A stretch of DNA of 64,000 nt from Rhizosphaericola sp047606825 (GCA_047606825.1 JASGDY010000085.1:1-64000); one strand, 5' to 3'. Counted from the first letter of the stretch, positions 52,163 through 61,140 are shown. The notes: a model not told the origin generated them from the sequence alone. Translations and numbers: made by a program.

Positions 52163-52190
52163 ACTAGTCGGTGCAGACTCCGACCGATAG
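52163..52190. repeat. Imperfect copy of the CTATCGGTCGG hairpin family
   Basis: CTAGTCGG .. CCGACCGATAG, a bulged version of the hairpin at 17231-17260, directly next to the 64-base palindrome. Confidence 0.5.
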
Positions 52191-52277
52191 ATAAGTGGCG
52201 ATTCAGGTTAAAGAATTAATCCGTCCATTTTGAATATACCATTTTAAAATTTCTACATTTTTCCTTTTTACTTTATT

Positions 52278-53453
52278 ATGAAATACTTCATGAACCAGAC
52301 CATGCGCTGGTACGGACCAGACGACACAGTACATCTTTCCGATATTCGCCAGGCGGGATGCCAAGGTGTCGTGACCGCATTGCACCATATTCCCAACGGC
52401 GAGATATGGCCAGTCGAAGAAATCGAAAAAAGAAAACAACAGATAGAGGATGCAGGTATGGAATGGAAAGTCGTGGAAAGTGTGCCCGTACACGATGCCA
52501 TCAAGACCCAGACGGAAGGCTTCCAGCAATATATCGACAACTATAAGGTATCGCTGCAAAACCTTGCACAATGCGGCATCCAGGTCATAACATACAACTT
52601 CATGCCGATACTCGACTGGACGCGCACCGACCTAGCCTACCCTTTTGAGGACGGCAGCAAGGCATTACATTTTGACCGTGCGGCAATCGTTGCTTTTGAC
52701 GTGTTCATGCTCAAAAGGCCAAACGCCTCAAAAGATTACACCGACGAGGAACTGCAACGCGGTCTCGACTTGTACGGCACATACTCCGACGAACAAAAAA
52801 GACAACTCCAAATCAATATCCTCGCGGGACTTCCGGGTAGCGAGGAAAGCTTTACGCTGCAACAGTTCCAGCAGGCTCTGGACAGTTACAATAGTATCGA
52901 TAGTGCCAAACTGCAAGCGCATTTGATTTATTTCCTCCAAGAAATAACGCCGATATGCGATGCATTGGGATTGCAGTTGGCGATACATCCCGACGACCCA
53001 CCTTTTCCGATATTTGGACTACCGAGGGTTGTAAGCACCGCCGCGATGGTGCAGCAACTGTTTGATGCCATGCCCAACAAGAGCAACGGTGTGTGTTTCT
53101 GTACGGGTTCATTTGGCGTGCGTCCAGACAACAATTTACCCAAAATGGTAGAACAGTTTGCCGACCGCATCCATTTCCTTCATTTGCGCAATGTACGTTC
53201 GGATGCGTATGGCAACTTCACAGAAGCCAACCACTTGGACGGCAACACCGATATGTACGCCGTCGTCAAAAACGTGTTTGCCATCATGCAGCAACAGCAA
53301 AGAAGTATCCCGATGCGCCCCGACCATGGACACCAGATGCTCGATGACCTCCACAAAAAGACGAATCCGGGTTATAGCGCCATCGGCCGTCTGAGAGGTT
53401 TGGCGGAGTTGCGCGGTTTGGAATATGGGATTGCGGGAGGGTGGACAATCTAA
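52278..53453 (+). CDS. uxuA: Mannonate dehydratase
   Basis: A 391-residue TIM-barrel enzyme that dehydrates D-mannonate to 2-keto-3-deoxygluconate, a step in glucuronate breakdown. Family signatures: MRWYGPDDTVHLSDIRQAG near the start, LHHIPNGEIWP, WKVVESVPVHDAIK, LAIHPDDPPFPIFGLPR with metal-binding His/Asp, CFCTGSFGVRPDN, and MRPDHGHQMLDD near the end. Complete. Its partner uxuB-like gene lies 277 bases upstream. Confidence 0.95.
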   Translation: MKYFMNQTMRWYGPDDTVHLSDIRQAGCQGVVTALHHIPNGEIWPVEEIEKRKQQIEDAGMEWKVVESVPVHDAIKTQTEGFQQYIDNYKVSLQNLAQCGIQVITYNFMPILDWTRTDLAYPFEDGSKALHFDRAAIVAFDVFMLKRPNASKDYTDEELQRGLDLYGTYSDEQKRQLQINILAGLPGSEESFTLQQFQQALDSYNSIDSAKLQAHLIYFLQEITPICDALGLQLAIHPDDPPFPIFGLPRVVSTAAMVQQLFDAMPNKSNGVCFCTGSFGVRPDNNLPKMVEQFADRIHFLHLRNVRSDAYGNFTEANHLDGNTDMYAVVKNVFAIMQQQQRSIPMRPDHGHQMLDDLHKKTNPGYSAIGRLRGLAELRGLEYGIAGGWTI

Positions 53454-53679
53454 AGAAAAACGCTTTTTTTGGAGGGAAGACCAGAAGTTTGACAACTATC
53501 GGTACCATCAAAAGGTCTTTTCATCACCCACTACCATAATCCTAAGGACTATCCCATAACGTATTGGAAACAAAGGGGAAATGGCGTTTAAGTGGCTCTA
53601 AAGATAAAAAAATATCTCTTTTTTTGGAGGATTATACCCACCATCCTATATTTGCACTCCTTTCGGTGAAAAGGTAGAA

Positions 53680-53753
53680 TCCTCAGTAGCTCAGTTGGTT
53701 AGAGCATCTGACTGTTAATCAGAGGGTCACAGGTTCAAGTCCTGTCTGAGGAG
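53680..53753 (+). tRNA. tRNA-Asn (anticodon GTT)
   Basis: A 74-nt cloverleaf: acceptor TCCTCAG/CTGAGGA, D-arm GCTC..GAGC, anticodon loop CTGTTAA (GTT), T-arm ACAGG TTCAAGT CCTGT, discriminator G. CCA is not encoded. Confidence 0.96.
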
Positions 53754-53762
53754 CTGGAAACC

Positions 53763-53798
53763 AAGCGGTCATGAAACCAATTTCATGACCGCTTTTTT
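53763..53798 (+). terminator. Terminator of tRNA-Asn
   Basis: A perfect 14-bp stem from AAGCGGTCATGAAA with a CCAA loop, followed by Ts. Confidence 0.95.
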
Positions 53799-53831
53799 GT
53801 TTGATACATGCTTTGCGAATAAAATTCGACT

Positions 53832-54188
53832 TTAATCTTTCAGTGCATTTATAAAATTGCCGAAACGCAAAATCTTTTCACTAATTCTCCTGTTGAACAA
53901 AAGATGCTCAAAATCTTTTTGTTTTACTTTCGGGTCTACCGTTTTAAGCCTTTCGTTCGTTGCGTCCTTAAACTCCTGCAAATTGTCCATGCCACAACGT
54001 TTTGAAAGAAAACCATAATCGGGTTTTGCCTGCGAGAGTAAAAACATCAAGTCGTAAAAGCCGTAGGAAATGTACCCTGTCCCGGTGTGGATTTTTGTGG
54101 TTTTCCAGTCCTTCGGAGATACCGAAAAATTGGAAACCTTGCATCTACTAGCAATTAGGGTTTTGTTGTTTGTCTGCTGTCTTAACAT
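53832..54188 (-). pseudogene. C-terminal fragment of an AbiEii-like nucleotidyltransferase toxin
   Basis: A 118-residue frame. The GFYDLMFLLSQAKPDYGFLSKR segment resembles the RDFYDLMFLL.. region, and ERLKTVDPKVKQKDFEHLLFNRR..ILRFGNFI the terminal block, of AbiEii/AbiGii family proteins (about 230-300 residues). The Arg of RDFYD is missing and the catalytic N-terminal nucleotidyltransferase half is absent. No AbiEi-like antitoxin is near. It sits between tRNA-Asn and tRNA-Lys, a usual place for insertion and loss. Family match is from memory. Confidence 0.45.
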
Positions 54189-54279
54189 TTTTGATTAATG
54201 TTTTGGAACGATGCCGCCAACAAAAACTGTTAACGGCACTGTTAACGTTAATAAAAATGCTGGTTTACCTAAGAAAAGG

Positions 54280-54313
54280 AAAAGCCTTGAAAACAAATGT
54301 GTTCAAGGCTTTT
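54280..54313 (-). terminator. Terminator of tRNA-Lys
   Basis: AAAAGCCTTGAA/TTCAAGGCTTTT stem just downstream of the tRNA on the minus strand, T-rich after it. Confidence 0.8.
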
Positions 54314-54319
54314 TCCAAG

Positions 54320-54392
54320 TGTCCCCGTGGAGGCTCGAACTCCAGACCCACTGATTAAGAGTCAGTTGCTCTACCAACTGAGCTACGGAGAC
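54320..54392 (-). tRNA. tRNA-Lys (anticodon CTT)
   Basis: A 73-nt cloverleaf on the minus strand: acceptor GTCTCCG/CGGGGAC, D-arm GCTC..GAGC, anticodon loop CTCTTAA (CTT), T-arm GGAG TTCGAGC CTCC, discriminator A. CCA is not encoded. Confidence 0.95.
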
Positions 54393-54432
54393 AAGTATTT
54401 AAAGTGGGACGCAAAGGTAACTGTATTTGCCT

Positions 54433-55170
54433 TTATTTTCCAACGGTTGATGGATTTTTTTCTTCCCAGTCCTGTTTGAGCTGGGCGATATGCGCCTCGA
54501 AACTTTCCACGGTCATCGCATCTGCCACGTTGAAATCTCCAATCTGCGTGCGGCGGAGTTGGCTGAGATAACCTCCCGTGCCAAGGGCAGCACCGTAATC
54601 ATTCGCCAAGGAACGGATATACGTTCCCGTCGAACAAGCCACTTCAAAATCAATACGCGGCATTTCCACGCACGTCAACCCAAACGAATAAATCGTAACC
54701 GGACGCGGTTCCAACTTGACGTCGTCGCCTTTGCGTGCCGCGAGATAGACAGGTTTCCCGCCTTGCTTGATGGCGGAATGTATGGGCGGCACTTGCTGTA
54801 TCTCGCCGACAAAAGACGACCGTTTTTCTTGCAACAGACTGTCATCCACAAAACTGTAATCCTTGAAATTTTCGGGTTCGCTTTCCAAGTCGTAGGTCGG
54901 CGTGGACGCACCTATCGTAATCGTTCCGGTATAGACCTTACGCTGCGCCATGTATTCGTTGATGCGTTTGGTAAACTTTCCCGTGCAGATGATCAAAAGC
55001 CCCGTCGCCAAAGGGTCCAACGTGCCAGCATGTCCGACTTTGTTGACTCCCGTCAATCGGCGTATCTTGCGAATAGCATCAAAGGAAGTCCAGTGCAGCG
55101 GTTTGTCCAGCAGTATAACTTGTCCTTCCAGATAAGGTTGCAAAGCCGGATGTATCGGTTTTTGGCGCAT
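54433..55170 (-). CDS. truB: tRNA pseudouridine55 synthase
   Basis: A 245-residue enzyme that makes pseudouridine at position 55 of the T-loop. The catalytic Asp is in VGHAGTLDPLATGLL (near 42-56); DKPLHWTSFDAIRKIR precedes it, and YTGTITIGASTPTYDLE follows. The C-terminal part is short, as in many Bacteroidota. It is 62 bases downstream of the permease gene. Confidence 0.94.
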   Translation of the reverse strand: MRQKPIHPALQPYLEGQVILLDKPLHWTSFDAIRKIRRLTGVNKVGHAGTLDPLATGLLIICTGKFTKRINEYMAQRKVYTGTITIGASTPTYDLESEPENFKDYSFVDDSLLQEKRSSFVGEIQQVPPIHSAIKQGGKPVYLAARKGDDVKLEPRPVTIYSFGLTCVEMPRIDFEVACSTGTYIRSLANDYGAALGTGGYLSQLRRTQIGDFNVADAMTVESFEAHIAQLKQDWEEKNPSTVGK

Positions 55171-55204
55171 TGTATTTATGATTTATGATTTGAGATGTAT
55201 GATA

Positions 55205-55240
55205 TTCATTATCAAATCACCAAATTATCAAATTAATTAA
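55205..55240. repeat. Quasi-tandem AATTTGATAATTTG element (inverted copy)
   Basis: On the minus strand it reads as repeated AATTTGATAATTTGGTGATT blocks, like those at 33372-33416 and 60308-60348. It overlaps the last codons of the permease gene by a few bases. Confidence 0.55.
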
Positions 55241-56468
55241 AAGCAATCGCCTTCACAGGTTTCACGCTTTTGACAAAATAGGCGGGCAAAACTAAGGCAA
55301 GAAAGCAAACGAGAAAAGTCACTACACATATTGCCAATATCTGCCACCATACAATACTGACCGGCGCGACCGACACATAGTACGAACTCTCGTCCAGCTT
55401 GAGCAGTCCGGTATATTGCTGCAACAGACAAAGTCCAACGCCGACAACAAATCCATACAGGATGCCGCGCAACGCGATAATCGCCGCATAGTACAGAAAT
55501 ATCCTTTGCAAAACAAAATTGGGCGCGCCCAACGCCTGCAACACACCCGACATCTGCGTGCGCTCCAACACCAATATCAGCAGACAGGTAATCAGGTTGA
55601 TGACGGCGACGATGGACATCACGACAAAAACCACGTTGCGGTTGACGTCCTGTATGTCCAGCCAGTCAAATATGCTCGGGTACACATCCCTAACCGTGCG
55701 GCTAATCCACGCATCTGGCAGTTCGTTGTACAGTTCGTCGCTCACGGCATACATCTGGCGGTAGTCTTTCAGTATGACTTCGTAACCGCCAATCATTCCT
55801 TGGTCCCAGCCGCTCACTTTTTGTATCAGGCGGATATCGGCTATCGCAAACAGTTTGTCATATTCCTCGATGCCCGTTTTGTAGATGCCGCAGACGTACA
55901 TCCGGCGCGCGACGGTGTTGGTACTTTCACCTGAGATGAAATAGACGTTGGCGGAATCGCCGACTTTTATGTTGAGTTCGTTGGCAATAGGTTGCGAAAT
56001 GACGATATCACGGCTATACGCACGCGCCGTGTCGAACTGTAGCCATCTGCCCGCTTTCAGGAAAGGCGCGAGATTGTTGAAGCCATAGCTTTTGTCTACG
56101 CCTTTGATGAGCAGCCCTTCGATTTCCTTCTTTTTTTCCAGGACGGCGGACTTGGTGGCAAAAGGCTGGTAGTGAGCGATTTGCGGATTGTTGTGCAGGA
56201 TTTGGACGATGCTGTCGTTGGTAACGATGGGCGTTTCCTCGGCGAGTATCGCCTTGCTCGGTTCGTATTCCTGCACGCGGAGATGTCCCCAGAAGCTGAA
56301 CACTTTTTGGCTGATGGCATTTTGGAAACCATTGACAAAGCAGACCGTCACAATCATCGCCGCCACGCTCAACGCCGTCGCCGCGGTCGCCAAACGGATG
56401 ATAAACCGCGAAAACGACTTTTGCCTGTTGAAGGCGATGCGACCAGCGATAAAAGTGGCTACGTTCAT
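55233..56468 (-). CDS. LolE/FtsX-type ABC transporter permease
   Basis: A 411-residue permease: one N-terminal membrane helix (about 25-50), a large periplasmic MacB-like domain (about 55-270), then three more helices in the FtsX domain (about 275-400, with SIVAVINLITCLLILVLERT and VLQALGAPNFVLQRIFLYYA). It fits the lipoprotein-releasing LolC/E group that hands outer-membrane lipoproteins to LolA, which is encoded at 47.1 kb. The ATPase partner (LolD) is not in the window. Confidence 0.85.
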   Translation of the reverse strand: MNVATFIAGRIAFNRQKSFSRFIIRLATAATALSVAAMIVTVCFVNGFQNAISQKVFSFWGHLRVQEYEPSKAILAEETPIVTNDSIVQILHNNPQIAHYQPFATKSAVLEKKKEIEGLLIKGVDKSYGFNNLAPFLKAGRWLQFDTARAYSRDIVISQPIANELNIKVGDSANVYFISGESTNTVARRMYVCGIYKTGIEEYDKLFAIADIRLIQKVSGWDQGMIGGYEVILKDYRQMYAVSDELYNELPDAWISRTVRDVYPSIFDWLDIQDVNRNVVFVVMSIVAVINLITCLLILVLERTQMSGVLQALGAPNFVLQRIFLYYAAIIALRGILYGFVVGVGLCLLQQYTGLLKLDESSYYVSVAPVSIVWWQILAICVVTFLVCFLALVLPAYFVKSVKPVKAIAFN

Positions 56469-56773
56469 ATTGGTTTTTAAAAAGGTAAAACTACGAGCCT
56501 AACGCTTTTTGGCAAAATCAAATACTTCGATGCTGTTTTTTTCGTTTATTTGGATGGGAAAAATTATATACAATGTATGAAAGAGTATTTTCGTTATCGC
56601 ACGCGTACCGCCAATGTTTTAAGATGCGGAAGCACATGCGACACGCGTGCGCCAGCGACGAACTGTCGGAAAAAATAGGACAGCTGAAAATCCATTCTCT
56701 CCAATGTCCTAAACTCCATTTTAGCCTTTGCTCTTTTTTACTTTATACTTTTACCTTTTTACTTAGAAACAAC
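56469..56773. other. Divergent intergenic region before the T9SS plug gene
   Basis: About 305 bases. The right end holds T-rich quasi-repeats (TTTTTACTTTATACTTTTACC) just before the start codon, a pattern seen before many genes here; TACTTTTA there is one base from the -7 consensus. The rest has nothing I can name. Confidence 0.45.
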
Positions 56774-58033
56774 ATGAAACCGATATTCATTCTTTTCTTT
56801 TTCTTTTTCTTACCAACATTCTTGCGCGCGCAGGACGAAAACCGGATGCCCAATATCCACGGCGTTATCCTTTGTACATCGGGCAGCCCGACCAGCTATC
56901 CCATGTATAGCCTGGGCAGCCTCAATGCACTTTCCTTGGAATTTGACGACCTCGACGCGGACGTCAAGAACTACAATTACACGTTCCAACTCTGCAATAT
57001 AGACTGGTCTCCAGCACAGTTGAGCAGTTTTGATTTTATCCAAGGCTATACGTCCAACCGCATCACCAACTACAAAATGTCGTCCATCGCCACGACGCAC
57101 TACACGCATTATACGTTGACATTTCCGGAGTCCAATATGGCACCCAAAGTCAGCGGCAACTATATCCTCAAAGTCTTCCTCAACGGCGACACGTCCCAAC
57201 TGGCTTTCTCGCGAAGGATAATGGTCGTGGACAGCAAAGTCAATGTCAGCATGGCGTTACAGCGGCCTTACGATACGGAAAAAATGCGCACACACCAAAA
57301 ACTCCAGTTTTCGCTCAATGTCGCCGCTTTACAAATCGCCAATCCGGAGCAACAGATAAAAGTCATCGTACTGAAAAATTTTCGTTGGGATGCCGCCGTC
57401 ACCGGCGCGCAGCCTTCCTTTATTCGCAGCAACACTTACGAATACAATGGGGAACAGGATTTCACCATCCCGGCAGGCAAGGAATACCGCTGGCTCGACC
57501 TTACCAGTTTCCGTTTTGTCAGTGACCGCATCGACGCGATTGACCAAAACGCCACGCCTTTTAAAGTCTTTGCCAAGACTGACCGCGAAAGGAGCAACAC
57601 CCAATACCTGCCTTACCAGGACTACAACGGGTTCTTTTTCATCAAGGCATCCGAACAGATTACGCCGTCGTTCCAAGGCGATTACGGCATGGTGCATTTC
57701 ACCTACCAGAACTATGACAAGATGCCGTTTCTCGACCAAAACGTCTATATCGTAGGGCAGTTCAACAACTACAACTGCGACGACCATTCCCTGATGCGCT
57801 ACAACGCCGACAATAACTATTACGAAACCAACCTCCTGCTCAAGCAAGGTTACTACAATTATATCTACGTCACCAAACCCATCAAAAATCCCAATGCGCC
57901 AGACGACACTTCCATCACCGAAGGCAACTATTGGGAAACGGAAAACGACTATACCATATTGGTCTATTACCGTTCGCTCAACAACCGCTATGACGAGCTC
58001 GTCGGGTATAAGACCGTAAATACGCGTAAGTGA
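56774..58033 (+). CDS. Type IX secretion system plug protein (DUF5103)
   Basis: A 419-residue exported protein: signal peptide about 1-20 (TFLRAQ), then the plug domains. Hallmarks are YPMYSLGSLNALSLEFDDLD, YNYTFQLCNIDW, PSQL-like SPAQLSSFDFI, the VVDSKVNVSM boundary near 150, and a C-terminal carbohydrate-binding-like part (NVYIVGQFNNYNCDDHSLMRYNADNNYYE). In known systems this protein closes the SprA outer-membrane pore. The ATG at 56774 is chosen because the longer frame (from 56573) lacks a signal. Confidence 0.87.
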   Translation: MKPIFILFFFFFLPTFLRAQDENRMPNIHGVILCTSGSPTSYPMYSLGSLNALSLEFDDLDADVKNYNYTFQLCNIDWSPAQLSSFDFIQGYTSNRITNYKMSSIATTHYTHYTLTFPESNMAPKVSGNYILKVFLNGDTSQLAFSRRIMVVDSKVNVSMALQRPYDTEKMRTHQKLQFSLNVAALQIANPEQQIKVIVLKNFRWDAAVTGAQPSFIRSNTYEYNGEQDFTIPAGKEYRWLDLTSFRFVSDRIDAIDQNATPFKVFAKTDRERSNTQYLPYQDYNGFFFIKASEQITPSFQGDYGMVHFTYQNYDKMPFLDQNVYIVGQFNNYNCDDHSLMRYNADNNYYETNLLLKQGYYNYIYVTKPIKNPNAPDDTSITEGNYWETENDYTILVYYRSLNNRYDELVGYKTVNTRK

Positions 58034-58101
58034 AACGGAGGTTCAAACCAAAACTTTCCTCCTGAATCCTTACGCCTCACGCCTTATACCTTATATCTGC
58101 G

Positions 58102-58109
58102 TATCTTTG
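58102..58109 (+). promoter_or_regulatory. -7 box next to the rlmN start
   Basis: TATCTTTG followed by CGG, ending only 4 nt before the ATG at 58114. Either the message is leaderless or translation begins at a later Met (58147). Confidence 0.55.
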
Positions 58110-58113
58110 CGGC

Positions 58114-59163
58114 ATGAACACAGTCGAGCAGCACAATATCCGGCAGATGTCCTTACCGGAACTCGAAGCGTATTTCTTGGAAATCGGGGAAAAAAAATTC
58201 AGAGCCAAGCAAGTCCATGAATGGGTATGGCAGAAAAATGCCCAGAATTTTGACGACATGAGCAACTTGGGAAAAGACTTGCGCGCCAAGCTGGCAGCGC
58301 ATTTCATCATTCCAGGGCTCACCGTCGATGCGACCCAATACAGTAGCGACGGCACAATCAAGACACGTTTCAAGACTTCGGACAACCATTTGGTCGAGGG
58401 TGTACTGATACCCACGGACGAGCGCACGACAGCCTGCGTCTCCTCACAGATTGGTTGCAGCCTGAGCTGCAAATTCTGCGCGACGGGCTATATCCCACGC
58501 GAACGTAACCTACACTACGACGAGATTTACGACGAAGTGATGAAAATCAACGCCCAGAGCGAAGCAACCTTCAACCGCAAACTTTCCAATATCGTTTTCA
58601 TGGGCATGGGCGAGCCGTTGCTCAACTACAACAACGTGTTGAAATCCATCGAGCGTATCACGGCTCCCGACGGCCTGGCAATGAGCCCAAGGCGCATCAC
58701 GGTGTCCACGGCAGGTGTCGCCAAAATGATTAAAAAACTCGGCGACGACAAGGTACGTTTCAAATTGGCATTGTCCCTGCACGCCGCCAACGACCAGAAA
58801 CGCAACGAAATCATGCCCATCAACGAGACCAATAACCTGCGTTCGCTGATAGACGCGCTCAACTATTTTTACCAACAGACGAACAACGAGATTACGTTTG
58901 AATACATTCTTTTCAAGGATTTCAACGACTCCATCCCCGACGCGCAGGAATTGGTAAAAATCTACCGCCAAGTCCCGGCAGACCTCGTCAACATCATCGA
59001 GTACAACCCGATTGACAACAACGACCGTTTTGCCAAACCCGACGAGGAGACGCTGAACAATTTTGTCAAATATCTGGAAAAAAACAAAGTCAACGTCCGC
59101 GTGCGCCGAAGCCGCGGCAAAGACATTGACGCCGCCTGCGGCCAGTTGGCCAACAAGGGCTAA
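58114..59163 (+). CDS. rlmN: 23S rRNA (adenine2503-C2)-methyltransferase
   Basis: A 349-residue radical-SAM enzyme that methylates A2503 of 23S rRNA and A37 of some tRNAs. The [4Fe-4S] motif is CKFCATG (near 117-123), preceded by CVSSQIGCSLSC; VFMGMGEPLLNYNNV and a late ACGQL with the resting Cys also fit. N-terminal RNA-binding part (FRAKQVHEWVWQKN) is present. Two starts are possible: 58114, or 58147 (MSLPELEAYF), which fits the promoter better. Confidence 0.95.
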   Translation: MNTVEQHNIRQMSLPELEAYFLEIGEKKFRAKQVHEWVWQKNAQNFDDMSNLGKDLRAKLAAHFIIPGLTVDATQYSSDGTIKTRFKTSDNHLVEGVLIPTDERTTACVSSQIGCSLSCKFCATGYIPRERNLHYDEIYDEVMKINAQSEATFNRKLSNIVFMGMGEPLLNYNNVLKSIERITAPDGLAMSPRRITVSTAGVAKMIKKLGDDKVRFKLALSLHAANDQKRNEIMPINETNNLRSLIDALNYFYQQTNNEITFEYILFKDFNDSIPDAQELVKIYRQVPADLVNIIEYNPIDNNDRFAKPDEETLNNFVKYLEKNKVNVRVRRSRGKDIDAACGQLANKG

Positions 59164-59238
59164 AAATATTTTTTATTCACAGGAACTTTGGGTGTTGAAG
59201 GTACGCTACAGTCCAAAGTCCGTTTTTTATCAAGGAAC

Positions 59239-60309
59239 ATGGGCAAAAGCAAATCATCCGCATTCGACAAATTTATCAACCCGAAACTCGGCGGTGCCAA
59301 GAAAAAAGAAGCACTCAAACAACAAAAAAGAGCCGCCAACGCTGAGAAAAAAGCACGTTTCGAGGAAAGCAGAAACAGAAACTACGACAAATACCGTCTG
59401 GTGACCAAAGACAACGTCATCAAGGACAGCAAATTTGCCCCGAAAAAAGAAGGCAAACCAGCTCCGGTAAGGAAGAATGAATTTTATTCCAAAAAAGAAA
59501 AAAGCAACACCATCGCCACTTTTGAAAACAAGGAATCAGGCATCATGCCGCTCAACAAGTTCCTTGCCCACGCTGGCGTATGTGCCAGACGCGAAGCCGT
59601 CAACCTTATCAAAAAAGGCGATGTAACGGTCAACAAACAAGTCGTGGACGAACCGGGATTTAAGGTCGACGCAAGCTCCGACACCATTACCTACAAAGGC
59701 AAAAAGCTGTCTCTGCAAAAAAATCTCGTGTACATACTGATCAACAAACCAAAAGACCACCTGACCACCACCACCGACCCGCAAGGAAGACGAACGGTCT
59801 TTGATATCATCAAAAACGCAACGGAAGAGCGCATCTTCCCCGTCGGCCGCCTGGACCGCAACACGACAGGCGTTTTGCTCCTTACCAACGACGGCGAACT
59901 GGCCCAAAAGCTTACCCATCCTTCCTTTGGCATCAAAAAAGTCTACGAAGTCAAACTCGACAAACCATTGACCAAAAAAGACGCGGAACATATCCTTGAA
60001 GGCGTCACGCTAGAAGACGGCAGCATCAAGGCAGACAGTGTCGGATTTGTCGACCCCAAAGACAAAACCCTTATCGGCATTGAGATACACAGCGGCCGCA
60101 ACCGTATCGTCCGCCGTATTTTTGAATACCTCGGCTATGAAGTCAAAGGCCTTGACCGCGTCGTTTTTGGCAACCTTACCAAGAAAAACGTGGAACGTGG
60201 CCATTGGCGCTACCTCAAGGAAAAAGAAGTCCGCCTCCTCAAATACTTGAACCAATCTTTTGTGAAAAAAACAGCACAGAAATCCCAGGACGCTGATTTT
60301 GAAGATTAA
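59239..60309 (+). CDS. rluB: Pseudouridine synthase of the RsuA/RluB family
   Basis: A 356-residue protein. A long, very basic and low-complexity N-terminal part (1-95) is followed by an S4 RNA-binding domain (PLNKFLAHAGVCARREAVNLI, near 100-120) and the catalytic domain with Asp in GRLDRNTTGVLLLTNDGEL; RNRIVRRIFEYLGYEV closes it. It modifies rRNA (likely 23S), but the exact target is not certain. The ATG at 59239 (MGKSKSS) is preferred over the one at 59188. Confidence 0.88.
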   Translation: MGKSKSSAFDKFINPKLGGAKKKEALKQQKRAANAEKKARFEESRNRNYDKYRLVTKDNVIKDSKFAPKKEGKPAPVRKNEFYSKKEKSNTIATFENKESGIMPLNKFLAHAGVCARREAVNLIKKGDVTVNKQVVDEPGFKVDASSDTITYKGKKLSLQKNLVYILINKPKDHLTTTTDPQGRRTVFDIIKNATEERIFPVGRLDRNTTGVLLLTNDGELAQKLTHPSFGIKKVYEVKLDKPLTKKDAEHILEGVTLEDGSIKADSVGFVDPKDKTLIGIEIHSGRNRIVRRIFEYLGYEVKGLDRVVFGNLTKKNVERGHWRYLKEKEVRLLKYLNQSFVKKTAQKSQDADFED

Positions 60310-60348
60310 ATTAATTTGATAATTCGGCGATTTGATAATTTGATAATG
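60308..60348. repeat. Quasi-tandem AATTTGATAATT element
   Basis: TTAATTTGATAATTCGGCGA and following TTTGATAATTTGATAATG blocks right after the stop of the pseudouridine synthase, the same family as at 33372 and 55205. Confidence 0.6.
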
Positions 60349-60389
60349 AAGTTGTTTACGCTTTTCATTATTTATCCAATAATCGAATT

Positions 60390-60431
60390 TTGAATCCGAG
60401 ATTGCTTTGTTCCATTCTCAATTCTCAACTA
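60390..60431. repeat. TTGAATCCGAGATTG / CATTCTCAATTCTCAA motif
   Basis: TTGAATCCGAGATTG at 60390-60404 recurs exactly at 63983-63997 near the window end; the following TTCCATTCTCAATTCTC recurs in part before atpB (33417-33430). All are intergenic. Confidence 0.6.
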
Positions 60432-60435
60432 AAGA

Positions 60436-61140
60436 ATGAACCTCGACATCCTATACGAAGACGAATATATCATTGCGGTCAACAAGCCAGCGGGCATGTT
60501 GAGCATCCCCGACCGTGCCAACCTGCAACCATCGCTCAAGTCCGAACTACTCAAAAAATACGACGGCGTCTATGTCGTGCACCGTATCGACCGACCGACG
60601 AGCGGTCTTATTATTTTCGCACGCGACCCGGAGACGCACAAGGCATTGTCGGCGTTGTTTCTTTCGCGTGAGATGAACAAAAAATACATCGCCCTCGTCA
60701 ATGGCACCCTCTATCCGGAATCCGGCACCGTCAACGCCGGCATCATGGAACATCCCGCCAAAGACGGTACGATGATGGTCCACAAAAAAGGAAAAGATTC
60801 CATCACGGACTACAAGACGGTGGAAAAATTTCCGCTCTATTCCCTCGTCGAATACCAAATCCATACAGGACGCACACACCAGATACGCGTACACACCCAA
60901 TACCTCGGACACTCCATCGTCGGTGACGAACTATACGGCGACGGCAAGCCTGTCTTCGTTTCGCAAATCCGCAAAGACTTCAAACTCGCCAAACGGCAAG
61001 ACGACGAACAGCCCATCCTCAACCGCCTTGCGCTCCACTCCTACCGGATGGACTTCACGCTCTTCGGAAAAGAATACCATCTCGAAGCACCGTTATGGAA
61101 AGATATGCGTGCGACCTTGCAGCAGTTGAGGAAGAGGTGA
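60436..61140 (+). CDS. RluA-family pseudouridine synthase
   Basis: A 234-residue enzyme without an S4 domain. The catalytic Asp is in VVHRIDRPTSGLIIFA (about 48-63), preceded by DEYIIAVNKPAGML; YEIHTGRTHQIRVH-like (YQIHTGRTHQIRVHTQYLGHSIVGDELYG) and LALHSYRMDF follow, as in RluA/TruC-type proteins. The target RNA position is unknown. It follows the RluB-like gene by 126 bases. Confidence 0.9.
   Translation: MNLDILYEDEYIIAVNKPAGMLSIPDRANLQPSLKSELLKKYDGVYVVHRIDRPTSGLIIFARDPETHKALSALFLSREMNKKYIALVNGTLYPESGTVNAGIMEHPAKDGTMMVHKKGKDSITDYKTVEKFPLYSLVEYQIHTGRTHQIRVHTQYLGHSIVGDELYGDGKPVFVSQIRKDFKLAKRQDDEQPILNRLALHSYRMDFTLFGKEYHLEAPLWKDMRATLQQLRKR

Noticed and set aside
56573..56773. N-terminal extension of the T9SS plug protein by 67 residues
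   Set aside because: The extension lacks a signal peptide and translates intergenic T-rich repeats; the ATG at 56774 starts a clear signal peptide.
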